Of a stretch of DNA of 64,000 nucleotides, positions 1 through 9,449 are shown piece by piece. A program made the translations under genes and the position numbers. The notes under the pieces are model-generated. The model had not been told where the DNA came from, did not search any database, and saw only the letters and a list, made by a program, of their open reading frames with translations. Origin of the DNA: Epiperipatus broadwayi. Its lineage: Eukaryota > Onychophora > Udeonychophora > Euonychophora > Peripatidae. The DNA lies in contig JAQFVV010012394.1 of assembly GCA_028023455.1 (NCBI GenBank), forward strand, positions 20,728,353 through 20,792,352. The letters are read 5' to 3'. The stretch's first letter is position 1, and each line of letters begins with the position of its first letter.

Positions 1-686
1 CATTCTACATGTTCATATTCTATGTGAATTTAAAACATATGTAGGGTTTAGTATTATTCATGAATTTCAGGTATGCATTAAGAGTTTGAAACAAAACAGT
101 ATAAATACAGGATGTCTAATGTATATATGGTATTCAAATACTATTTAACCTTCCTTATGATATGAATATATAGCACATATTATATAGAATTCAGTGATAT
201 TCATGGATGTATGGGATGCACACGAGGAACTTGAAAGTAAATAGTATAAGAATAGGGATTTTACTGACGTAAGTGCTCGAACACCATGTTCTTCCTTATT
301 ATACTACTATATTGTATTATTGATGGATTTCAGATATTCAGAGGAGATATTATAAGCAAGTGGCACAAATTCACAAGGATTCTACTGCATATATAAAGAG
401 ATTCAGTAATTGTTGGTGTTTTTGTATGTCTTAAAATTATTGTTAATGTATTCTAATAATCTAAGATAATTTTTTTTAATGCAGTAGATGATAAGGCCTC
501 ATTAACATTCCTAATAAAATTGCAAATATCAATGCAACCTCATTTGACGATGATTAGTATTATTATTTGTCTATGATATTATGTTGCTTAGTCATCTTAA
601 TCTGTCTTTGTGAAGAAAATTTAAGTTATATATATATATTAATTCTAATATTTTTGCAGATAAATGATGAATTCATAGTATTATTT
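1..686. other. AT-rich sequence, nothing assigned
   Basis: No ORF, repeat family or RNA motif that I can support in this stretch. Confidence 0.5.
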
Positions 687-731
687 CCAAGAGATGTTTC
701 AGTCCAATAACAAGTACTTTCCTCAGAGCTT
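687..731 (-). ncRNA. PLE-type hammerhead ribozyme-like motif
   Basis: Minus strand: CTGAGGA (726-720), a stem II with one mismatch, GAAA (700-697), CATC. Core position 7 is G; that position is variable in HHRs. The two stem I strands no longer match well, so this copy is probably weaker than its partner at 1041-1083. Confidence 0.45.
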
Positions 732-1080
732 TTTCTATCTCAAATCATAAGAATGTGTGTGGTGAGATTTAAAATCATTTTTTCTTTTATTTTTTACTCA
801 TTCACAAATTCTATTGGTTGAGAAGTTTTTAAAAATATTTTATCCTCCAATAGTTTTTTCCAAATATTGTTATTTTTCTTTAATTCATAATTTTCTTTTA
901 TGCTCTTGAATATTTTAAAAATTTCTATAGCTTCCCTTAGCAATCTCTGATCATATTGTTCAATTTTTGCTAGAATATGTGTCTTATTAAAATTGATTTT
1001 AAATCTCACCACACACATTCTTATGATTTGAGAAGGAAAAAGCTCTGAGGAAAGTACTTGTTAATGTACTGAAACATCAG
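693..1080 (-). mobile_element. Penelope-like element 3'-end fragment enclosed by inverted repeats
   Basis: Two arms of about 88 bp (693-780 and 990-1078) are inverted copies of each other; both contain the motif CTGAGGA, a stem with GTAC, and GAAACATC. Between them, on the minus strand, lies a short coding remnant that matches the extreme C-terminus of PLE proteins. The minus-strand ribozyme-like motif lies just 3' of the coding remnant, as expected for a PLE 3' end; the right arm is the same end in reverse. A foldback structure of this sort agrees with the known tendency of PLEs to carry inverted or tandem terminal repeats. Confidence 0.65.
794..1018 (-). pseudogene. PLE C-terminal domain remnant (downstream of GIY-YIG)
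   Basis: The 74-residue reading frame contains AKIEQYDQRLLREAIEI, which fits the R-x-x-REA/S-IEI pattern found after the GIY-YIG nuclease domain of many PLE polyproteins. The reverse transcriptase and the GIY-YIG core itself are missing, so this is only the last piece of the polyprotein and cannot work. The first 10 residues derive from the inverted-repeat arm. The same motif (LEKYDLRTIRESIEI) recurs at 42672-42797, also between inverted repeats. The family call rests on the motif alone. Confidence 0.6.
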
Positions 1081-1083
1081 CTA
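1041..1083 (+). ncRNA. PLE-type hammerhead ribozyme-like motif
   Basis: AGCT, then CTGAGGA (1045-1051), stem II AAGTAC/GTACT, GAAA (1071-1074), CATC, then AGCT (1079-1082). The two AGCT strands can pair as stem I. The core residues C3 U4 G5 A6 N7 G8 A9 and G12 A13 A14 are all present. Stem III is very short, as reported for PLE hammerheads. Activity is not shown. Confidence 0.55.
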
Positions 1084-1955
1084 TTTAGCTATTATATATA
1101 TACATACAAACGATGATCACTTAGCATTATTTTTTAAGTTTATGTTGTTAATCATTATGGAATCAGTTAGAGGTAAAGCAGGACAACAACAAGTTACTGG
1201 CAGTAGCACATTTCCACTATATAGTTAAAGCAGTGAGGCAAATTTATGTGAGAACTGAAAGCTGCTAGAACCTAAATCAGACATGAAACAAGCTGTCACA
1301 GTACAACTGGAAGTGTCATCACACTGACTCATGAAGCAAGTTATCATGATACTGCTGGAAGTGGTAGATAAACTTAGAAGGGTATTGAAGTTTCTTACAT
1401 TAATAATTGCATGGCAATTAGATGCTATATCTTGCCAATGATATCAAGTGAAGGTTTAACAGTTATATATATTGCAAATACATATTAATATTTGTTTTAA
1501 TTAATAAATATTTAATCATATTTTTATGAATCTGTGTTTATTATAATCACTCATAGCATATCAAACTAAAAATAGAATAATTTATTTAGGTCTTTGCAAG
1601 AAGAAAGAACTCAAAAGGAAGACAAATGTAACTCTCACCTTTTTATTGTCAGTATTGATAAAATATACTTAAAACATTAACCATATAATTTCTTTTATTA
1701 CTGAATGAATGACAAATCACTATTGGGATTTTCTTAACAAATCTTAGTTAATGTGTGTAAGTACACTGTTTGCCTCCCCCTCCCAATTTTTAAAAATAAA
1801 TAATCAGATAGTCTATTGCTTGGGAGTTCATAAAAAGTTGAATACCAGATGTGCCAAAACTGTAATCAATTCAAGGATCTTACATTTAAGAGTCATTTTA
1901 ACCATTAATATATGACAAGCAACTCATTTTCAATTTTATACAAATATATATATAT
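1084..1955. other. AT-rich sequence with a decayed tRNA-like repeat near 1815-1915
   Basis: The piece starting near GGGAGTTCATAAAAAG resembles repeats at 6095-6205, 8115-8235 and 31405-31540 (a minus-strand tRNA-like head with a degenerate box B). Otherwise nothing is assigned. Confidence 0.4.
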
Positions 1956-2047
1956 ATGTCCACAGATGGCGTTCTACCAAAAACACCGATCAAGCGTATG
2001 TTTTGTTAACATAAACGTCAGAGTAGCATTCACTATCTCTAACTATA

Positions 2048-2105
2048 ATTCCACTTTCAGATCATGATTTCAAGCTATTTGCTATCATCAGTGAAAGACA
2101 GGAAT
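2048..2105 (-). ncRNA. Type I hammerhead ribozyme (left arm of palindrome)
   Basis: Mirror image of 2646-2703, with identical core and stems read on the minus strand: CTGATGA at 2091-2085, GAAA at 2071-2068, self-complementary ATCATGAT at 2068-2061. Confidence 0.8.
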
Positions 2106-2645
2106 AAAGAAACTAGATCTAAATACAAACTCTGAGCGTTTATGAAACAATTTCTATTCAGCTTGCAAGCGTGAATTTTTTAGACACGTAATGTCTTCAA
2201 ACTCAGCATAGCAAACCAGATAGCTATATGGGTCTGATCTCAGTTCAGCATCACCACATAGTAGAAGCCTCTGCAATCTATATCATTGCAAGAAAGACCT
2301 CAAAGGTACATTTATGATAAACAAAAATGCAAGTTAAAAAACTTGCTAACGCTTGTATTTATGTCCACAGATGGCATTCTACCAAAAACACCGATCAAGC
2401 GTTAGCAAGTTTTTTAACTTGCATTTTTGTTTATCATAAATGTACCTTTGAGGTCTTTCTTGCAATGATATAGATTGCAGAGGCTTCTACTATGTGGTGA
2501 TGCTGAACTGAGATCAGACCCATATAGCTATCTGGTTTGCTATGCTGAGTTTGAAGACATTACGTGTCTAAAAAATTCACGCTTGCAAGCTGAATAGAAA
2601 TTGTTTCATAAACGCTCAGAGTTTGTATTTAGATCTAGTTTCTTT

Positions 2646-2703
2646 ATTCCTGTCTTTCACTGATGATAGCAAATAGCTTGAAATCATGATCTGAAAGTGG
2701 AAT
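2646..2703 (+). ncRNA. Type I hammerhead ribozyme (right arm of palindrome)
   Basis: All parts are visible. Stem I outer: ATTCC (2646-2650) with GGAAT (2699-2703). Internal loop TGTC/GT. Stem I inner: TTTCA (2655-2659) with TGAAA (2692-2696). Core CTGATGA 2660-2666. Stem II AGC/GCT around loop AAATA. GAAA 2680-2683. Stem III is the self-complementary octamer ATCATGAT (2683-2690), then C17 at 2691; predicted cleavage is 2691/2692. A palindromic stem III suits a double hammerhead formed by two tandem monomers. Activity is inferred, not shown. Confidence 0.8.
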
Positions 2704-2886
2704 TATAGTTAGAGATAGTGAATGCTACTCTGACGTTTATGTTAACAAAACATACGCTTGATCGGTGTTTTTGGTAGAACGCCATCTGTGGACATAAATA
2801 CAAGCGTTAGCAAGTTTTTTAACTTGCATTTTTGTTTATCATATATATATAAAATAAACTTTAATAGCTCTTAACAAACTTTCCCC

Positions 2887-2949
2887 AATATCCCTATCCT
2901 CAGATCAGTTTCTAGCTATGGCTGTCATCAGTGAGGCACTAGGATATTC
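2887..2949 (-). ncRNA. Type I hammerhead ribozyme
   Basis: Minus strand: AATATCC and TCA pair with TGA and GGATATT as a two-part stem I; CTGATGA at 2931-2925; stem II AGC/GCT around CATA; GAAA; CTGATC with C17. Confidence 0.65.
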
Positions 2950-2959
2950 AGACATCTCT

Positions 2960-3023
2960 GAATATCCTAGTGATTCACTGATGACAGCCACTGCTAGAAA
3001 ACAGTCTGAGGATAGGGATATTC
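2960..3023 (+). ncRNA. Type I hammerhead ribozyme
   Basis: Stem I outer GAATATCC (2960-2967) with GGATATTC (3016-3023), inner TCA (2975-2977) with TGA (3007-3009), asymmetric internal loop between. CTGATGA 2978-2984; stem II AGC/GCT; GAAA 2997-3000; four-base loop ACAG; UC at 3005-3006. Predicted cleavage is 3006/3007. Confidence 0.75.
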
Positions 3024-3049
3024 AAAAAAGCTTCTTAAGAGCTATTAAC

Positions 3050-4994
3050 CCTCATTATATAACATTTACAGTACAAGTTTATTAAATAAAGTCACATGGT
3101 GTGTGACTTGATTTTTTTGCACATATATATAAAAGTTTTAAAGTTGAATAATTTAAAAAGATAAAAAACATTTCTGTATGTAACTACTTTTTTAAATGTG
3201 TAGATAACCTGATTTGTACATGAATAAAGTATTTGACTTCTATTATTCAAGCACATAAGATATTTGTATGTTTTCATTAAAATATTAGAAAAACTTTATA
3301 TTTTTTATGCTAAATAGTATTTTAATCTTAAAAAGCAAACATGCTGTTGAAAGTTCTCTTAAAATACTAAATTTAAACTAACCAATATATTTTTTATTTT
3401 GTACTAGCATTTAAGGTACTGCTCTAATAGACTATCTACATTTAAATTTCTCTTTGAGTCCTTAAACATTGGAATGACTAATCAAGAAGTTATAGATTTT
3501 TTCTAAAAATAGTGATTTATGTAATAATAATTACAACTAATAATATTACAACTAAATGTATAAATTCATAATTTAATCTAAAACTCCCAGTATTAGTTTT
3601 TACTTTTTTTGGCAATACTTTCTCTTTTCAATTTCTTATTTAGTTTAACAAAGGGGGGGGGGGGGTAGATGAGTGGAAAAGAAAGATCATGGGCTGGGGG
3701 GGGGGCAATGAAATGTGATTTACAAAATGTAGATAAATTTTAAAGATTCATTTTTTTTATTTGTAATTGAAAAAAAAATCTTTTGGAAATTTGAATTGAA
3801 CTGCTTTTGTTTTATTTTTTGTTTTCAAAATAAAGAGGGAGGGGACATTGTATTATAATTAAATTTATAAATTAAATGTGTAATCTACTTTTTATTGACA
3901 ATGTTTTTTTAGGGGCAACCATTTTCCTAATATTTTTTGATGAACTTTTATTTCTTTGTTATTTCTAATTGGATTTAAAGGGGAGTGGGGGGGGGGTAAT
4001 AAATACTATTTGTAGTTTAAAACTTGTTCCTCTTGGTTTTTATCATTAGGCTTTGGTTTATTTGAGTTTTTTGTTAATTTTTATTTGTATTTCAATTCCT
4101 TATTTAGTTTTGAGAAAAGAGGAGAGAGATCTGGAATTTGGATTTTTTTTTGTTTAAGAGGTATTTTTAAGCATTTTCCTGCCCTCCATTTCAATTAATA
4201 ATTAAGTTTTTAGAAATTAATTTATAAAAAAATATTTTTTCTTGCTATGATGTTCATTTAAATTTTATTATTGATATTTAATTTTTAATTTTAAAGGAAT
4301 GATAATCTAAACCAAGATTTTTTTTAGTTTATTGTTTTTTAAAAGCCAGTCAATTCATTTTTATTTGTAGTGTTTGATTGAATTTTTAATGAATTTTGTT
4401 AAGAATTAATTTTCATCAAAGTCGAAAAAGCCCTCCGCCCCCACACTTTTTAAAAAGCAAAAAAAAAAAAATTACAAATTTTTAAACACAATATATGTCC
4501 TAAATAAATATATCAATTGCAAATCAAAACAAGTTGCTTGATTTAGGTAATGAGAAAGAAGAAATTTGCAATTTATTTAAATCATCCAAATTTCAAAAAC
4601 AAATCTATCAATCAAAAGAAGTTTTTTTGAAATGGGTAAGATATGCAATTCACACATTTCTACCAACTCTTTAAAAAGCCAATAAGGAATAAGTTTAAAA
4701 ATTTTTTCAAATCAAAATCATATTCAAAATCAAATCTGACCATTACAAATCAAAACAGATTGTTTGAATTAGGAATATTACAGACACCATTCATTCTCCC
4801 CTCTCTTCACTTTTTAATTTAAAAAACAATAAGAAAGAATAAATTTACGTGATTTTTTTAAAGATAGAAATTGAAAAAAATATAAACATGATTAAAAGTT
4901 TGCAAAAAAAGCATATGTTAATAAAAACTAATGGTAACAGGTTTTAGATTGTACAGTGAATTTATAAATTAAGTTTTTTTTTATACATGTCAAA
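3050..4994. other. AT-rich sequence with G-runs, no gene
   Basis: Mononucleotide G-runs lie near 3653-3665, 3700 and 3990, with many A/T runs. I see no coding potential or recognisable repeat. Confidence 0.5.
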
Positions 4995-5065
4995 GCATTG
5001 ACTGAGAAGTGAACTTGGACCAGCTGCTTGGAAGGCAGCTATGCTAACCACTAGTCCACCAACGC
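4995..5065 (-). repeat. tRNA-Gly(UCC)-like SINE copy
   Basis: On the minus strand the sequence folds as a tRNA-like unit: GCGTTGGTGG start, A-box-like CTAGTGGTTAGCA, anticodon arm with loop CTTCCAA (anticodon UCC), then a decayed T arm. The following sequence runs into an A-rich tail, as in a short retroposed SINE. The T stem is mismatched, so a functional tRNA is unlikely. Same family as 29129-29266. Confidence 0.65.
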
Positions 5066-6294
5066 TTGACTAAATTAAGTTGTTGGTACTATTACTACAA
5101 TAAATCACTATTTTTCTAAAGAAATCTTTAAATGATTGACTAGACATACCAGTATTTTTTCATGACATCAAAGCTCTGTTTAAAAAGTTAATAAAAGATA
5201 AAAATGGAAATGTAGATAGCCGATTAGATCGGTACCATTAAATAATATGCATATAAAACTGTTAAATGACCATCATAGTCCTATTAAATAGAGAACAATT
5301 ACAAACTTTAGAGAGTTACAAATAGACATACATAATGATGAAATATTACAAAAAGAAAAGTTTTCTGTTAAAATTAAAAGACAACCATCACAAAATGTCA
5401 AAAAGAACAATAAATCAGCATGTTTTTTATTTGGATGCCATCACAAAATTTATTTCTAATATATTAGTATTTTGCCTTTGGGGGTGGGGGGTGGAATAGG
5501 CATGCCCATTTGTGATTGGCTACTGATAATAATGCTATAATGATAATGTAAATCACAGACAACAAAATAAAAAATATAAAGTTTTTTTAAAAAAAAATCT
5601 TTGATATAATTCACTACAAAGTTAGATATACATTTGTTAAAAGTTTCATTTTGACAGACTCATAAATAACAAATGTAAAATGAACAATATCTTTTCAATT
5701 TCTTATAACTTAAATATACGAAATAGGATTATTTATAATAAGAAACTATATAAAAACTTACAGTTGACTACTTTGAATTGGTTTATAAATGAAAAATTTA
5801 TACATTTACTTTAAAAAAAATCTATTTTTAAAATTTTTTTACAAAAAGAATAAAAAGAAAATTTATCCCATTAGATTTATGGGAATACTTTGAAAACTCT
5901 AATAAAAAACGAAGTCACATTTAGAATAATAAACAGAATAATAAATATAAGAATGGCTTTTATAAAAATATGTAACAAAGAATAATACAAATATAAAATA
6001 TTCTAATGATAATATTGTGTTAAATAATGTTAAATATAGTGTTGGAAATTTTAAATGATCATATAACAAGAGTAAAATAATAAGAATAGAACAGTTTATA
6101 GATCAGGAGTTCATAAAAAGTTCAAACACTAAGAGGGACAGAAATGGACTGGAAACCATAAACTTTAAGCTTCAGAGTCTACCATTCTATTAATGCATAT
6201 GTGAACAACATAACAAGATTGAAACAATGAAATTATTAAATTTAGTAACAAATGGCTACTGCAAATTTATTCATGTATGGAACAAACTATTGAT
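5066..6294. other. AT-rich sequence; tRNA-like repeat near 6095-6205
   Basis: The only recognisable item is a decayed tRNA-like repeat at about 6095-6205 (starts GGAGTTCATAAAAAG). Confidence 0.4.
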
Positions 6295-6392
6295 CAGAGG
6301 CAAAACTCTCTATGCAGTAGTGCAAGCCAGAGTAATCAATGGATGCAGAAAGCTTTGTTCATAAAATCCCTATCTACCTACTCATCTAATAA

Positions 6393-6440
6393 CCACAGGC
6401 TAGTTTCTAGCTCATGGCTTTCATCAGTGAGAGACCTTGG
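6393..6440 (-). ncRNA. Hammerhead ribozyme, cleavage site mutated
   Basis: CTGATGA (6427-6421), stem II AGC/GCT, GAAA (6407-6404), CTAG, but CC instead of UC at the cleavage position. Probably inactive. Confidence 0.5.
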
Positions 6441-6462
6441 ATCTAAGATGCAGTGCTCTCAA

Positions 6463-6519
6463 ATCCAAGGTCCCTCATTGATGAAAGCCACAATCTAAAA
6501 ACTAGTCTGGGGATATTGG
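6463..6519 (+). ncRNA. Degenerate hammerhead copy
   Basis: TTGATGA instead of CTGATGA and AAAAA in place of GAAA, followed by the intact CTAGTC and GGGGATATTGG of the family. Core broken. Confidence 0.45.
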
Positions 6520-6540
6520 GTAGGTCCAGTGCTTTCAGAT

Positions 6541-6596
6541 CCAAGGCTCCTCACTGATAAAAGTCATAAGCTAGAAATTAGTCTGGGGATATTGGA
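6541..6596 (+). ncRNA. Degenerate hammerhead copy
   Basis: CCAA...TCA pairs with TGG...TTGG as a two-part stem I; core CTGATAA (6554-6560, G8 changed to A), stem II AGTC/AGCT-like, GAAA 6574-6577, TTAGTC. The G8 change should impair cleavage. Confidence 0.5.
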
Positions 6597-6849
6597 TGAG
6601 TAGGCAATAGATAGGGATTTTATGTGCAAACCTTCCTGCATCCATTGATTATTCTGGCTTACACTGAGTTGTACTACTGTATGGAGAATTTTGCCTCAGT
6701 GAAAAACAGCTTGTGTACGCATAAAGAATGGTGATTGTCTGATGTTTGATGGTGTAACAAACTATTGACAAATAGGAAAAGAAAGTACTGAATGAATGGA
6801 AGTTGATAATGTGTCAATAAAAAAACAAGCATAATAATAATAACAAATA

Positions 6850-7235
6850 ATAATACATGAGGGGTCAGAATGACTTACAGTCAACATGGTTATATCAACA
6901 AGATTGACAAACAAGGGTTTTGAAAATGCTATTATCAGATATTCAATGATATGGATTGCTAAAGAGTTGGAGAGTGAGTTTGAAGCCTATCCATTAAAGT
7001 TTGAAGATTTGCTATCCTAATATAAATCAAGCACTTATTATATGTATATGTGGGAGATGATGATCTGGACCAACAGATGAATGATGTCTCAGCTGAAATA
7101 CATATATTGGAGATCATTTATCTGTTATATATATATATGTGTGTGTGTATATGTGATTATGTGTATCGGATATATAGAATTGAGTGGATGACTGAAGGGA
7201 GTTTAAAAGTCTGGGTTCAAATCCCCTCTAATTAC
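6850..7235 (+). mobile_element. Family-2 SINE-like unit (HHR plus tRNA-like box B), decayed
   Basis: Shares with the copies at 27.2, 52.9 and 61.1 kb the sequence GAAGCCTATCCATTAAAG, a hammerhead-like segment, and then a box-B-like GGGTTCAAATCCCC at about 7213-7226. The hammerhead (about 7056-7118) has CAGATGA instead of CTGATGA and an insertion in stem II. Confidence 0.6.
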
Positions 7236-7265
7236 ATCTAACTTAAATATATATTCTATAATTAT

Positions 7266-7270
7266 ATTTA

Positions 7271-7350
<80 letters not shown>

Positions 7351-7390
7351 CAACAACAACAACAACAACAACCACAACAACAACTACAAG
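7266..7390. repeat. (AAT)n then (CAA)n microsatellite
   Basis: About 80 bp of AAT repeats pass into CAA repeats. Confidence 0.95.
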
Positions 7391-7399
7391 GTTGTCAAT

Positions 7400-8010
7400 T
7401 GTGCTTAGATTTTTTTTGTAATTTTTATAACTAGTGTTTTTAATTCATTAATTGTTTTGCATGGAATATATTCATCTGTCCATTCATTCATTGGTTGATG
7501 AATATTGAATCTGGACAAGTCTATTGTTTGAAGATAAGTTGAACTATAACAGTAGTAAATTAAAGATAATATTAATATTTCTTCATACACAGAGAAAGTA
7601 TTGGCAATATTAAATATACCTTTAGCAAATTCTTCTATTCTCTCTATTTTTATGCCATAAAATAAAAGTGTTGCCAATCACCCATGTAATGTATTATTGA
7701 CTTTGGTTAAATACAACCTTAATACAGTTTAGTGCAAAGCACCCTTGTGAAAGATAACCACCATTTTATTCAATAAAAGTATAAAAAAATGAAAATACAA
7801 AGTTATAAAGTTAAGTGGATCTGTTTCAAACTGCACTTAGCCGAATACTATTAGATTTTCTGTTCTTTACTTACTTTATGTTATTAACGAACCATACCTA
7901 TTTAATTTTACATTTCCTGCCATTATGTTCAGTGCAAACTATCTCTACTTCTTTAGAATTAAAACCATTACAAAATGTCTCCTCATGCTTTATAACATCT
8001 ATATAATTAA
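7400..8010 (-). pseudogene. Possible decayed coding sequence, family unknown
   Basis: The minus strand holds an open frame of 90 residues (7405-7677) and, upstream, another open stretch (about 7900-8010) with CNGFNSKEVEIVCTEHNG. Both read more like protein than the AT-rich surroundings, but they are in separate frames with stops between. I do not recognise the family. It could equally be chance. Confidence 0.2.
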
Positions 8011-8114
8011 AAATTAATACAAAAACTTTATTGCAAGTAGATAAAAAGATTTTTGATTATGTTTTCAAGGAATTTATTTAATGATTTCTTTCAACATAGT
8101 AGTAGTAGTAACAA

Positions 8115-8235
8115 CAACAATATTCAAGTGTCTTTATTGCTTGAGAGTTCATAGAAAAATTTGAGCACCAAAATCGTCCAGCACTGGATTTGATCGTAGG
8201 ACCTTATATTTCAGCAGAGTTTAACATTCTGTCAC
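8115..8235. repeat. Decayed tRNA-like repeat
   Basis: Starts TATTGCTTGAGAGTTCAT and contains CACTGGATTTGATC (inverted box-B-like). Same family as about 1815, 6095 and 31405. Confidence 0.4.
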
Positions 8236-9237
8236 TAATTATATTTATAAAAAAGAAATCTGTTTTTAAACTGGTGGTACAACTTATGGTATTTTCATTA
8301 CTCACTTTAAGGTATTTCAGCACAGTGGTTTTGTTGCATATTAACATCACATGACCATGACAGTTTGTATTGATTTTTTATGTAGCTAACTTTATTGATC
8401 ACGAGAGACATCTAGAGAGAGAAATCCTGAGTTAATATGGATTGGTCAAGTGAGCATTGATATGCTAATTTTCAAATTTACTATGACATAAACTTCCTAA
8501 TACAAAACAGGTCACAAACGTATTGGAGTTGAGTCACAACTTAGTTTTACATTTGCTTTCCTTGCAAGTAAAAGAAAAGTTGATAAAAGCTATCATGTGA
8601 TGCCAGAAATTTCAAATCATTTTTTTACTTCTTTAATGTATGACCATGATTGTACAAAACCAAGTTGAATTTAATACAAATAACCATATAACAGAAAGAG
8701 CTCAGCAATACACATTTATTTTGCTATCCAATATTTTGTCATAGCTGCAGTTGTGATACAGTGATAGAATAACAGGTCCAAGAGTCAAAGATTTCTGACT
8801 TGAAATTCAACCTATCACATTCAGTGTTCAATTGCAATAGGAACTTGTTAATGGTTAACCATTCAAATATTATATTATGTCCCATTATATTTTTTCACTA
8901 GTAATTTATTTACTGTTTTTATTACCTATTGAAAAAATCAAGAAGTAACTAATAAATGTGTAAACAATCGGAACACTTTTTAAATTATTAATGCATCTCA
9001 AAATAATTGACAATTGAGTTTAATGAAAATTATCTGGTAGTTTGGTCCACTATGATGGTATAAATATAATCTCTATATTCTATCTTTTCCTTGGCAAAAT
9101 TTTTTTTCAAGTGAAAACAAGTATATTACTTTATATTATTATTACAGTGCAAAGAATTAATTACATTATCAAGGAGGTTTATGCAAGACCTCAACAATTT
9201 AACTAATTAATTTTAACAATTACACTTTTTTTGCACT

Positions 9238-9310
9238 TTTCAAAGAAATGTTATTTTATTTTATTTTAACCCTTTCAGCTGAATCTGCAGCCATCCTCAG
9301 AGATTTATAT
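9238..9310 (-). ncRNA. Hammerhead-like motif in LINE 3' end
   Basis: CTGAGGA, then a stem GGCTG/CAGCT around CAGATT, then GAAA, just before an A-rich tail. Related copies: 13066-13150 (minus) and 18050-18115 (plus). No clear stem I, so it may be a relic or chance. Confidence 0.3.
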
Positions 9311-9449
9311 AATCTTTTGTATAAACAGTATACCAGTCCTGCCATATTTATTTAGTATGTAGAATGTTTTAGATAGTTTAAGTATTAACAAGATGTCATA
9401 ACAAAATCTGTAGAAATTCCAACTAAAAAATAGATCCATTAATGGCTTT

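Larger units (their letters stand above)
1956..2842. repeat. 0.84-kb near-perfect palindrome built from a 405-nt hammerhead monomer
   Basis: Arms 1956-2355 and 2396-2795 are reverse complements with no mismatch that I could find over 400 bp, separated by 40 bp. The spacer repeats the outer end of the left arm (with one base change), and 2796-2842 repeats the inner end of the right arm. The junction motif CAAGCG recurs at 2396 and 2801, a period of 405. The structure is thus 1.1 tandem copies of a 405-nt unit in each orientation, meeting head to head. Each unit has one hammerhead and one GCAAGTT...AACTTGC hairpin (about 2330-2347). The perfect arms imply recent formation or an assembly or sequencing artefact. 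Confidence 0.9.
2857..3049. repeat. Hairpin element with a hammerhead on each strand
   Basis: Outer ends TAATAGCTCTTAA and TTAAGAGCTATTA, and the bulk of the arms, are inverted copies. The centre holds AGGATATTC...GAATATCCT. Each arm contains a hammerhead, so a transcript of either strand carries one in sense orientation. Confidence 0.8.
6295..6705. mobile_element. Hairpin element of the GGCAAAACTCTC family with three hammerhead copies
   Basis: Left arm starts GGCAAAACTCTCTATG (about 6299) and is inverted at the right end (TGGAGAATTTTGCC, about 6680-6695). The arms also share AATCAATGGATGC and ATAAAATCCCTATCTA. The centre has one hammerhead on the minus strand and two tandem copies about 75 bp apart on the plus strand. 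Relatives in this window: 15011, 17300, 19014, 30297, 32546 and a fragment at 55913. Confidence 0.75.

Noticed and set aside
6277-6498. 73-residue plus-strand frame
   Set aside because: Covers the arm and ribozyme centre of a hairpin element; not coding.
7050-7241. 63-residue plus-strand frame
   Set aside because: Lies within a family-2 SINE-like unit and reads through a TA/TG microsatellite.
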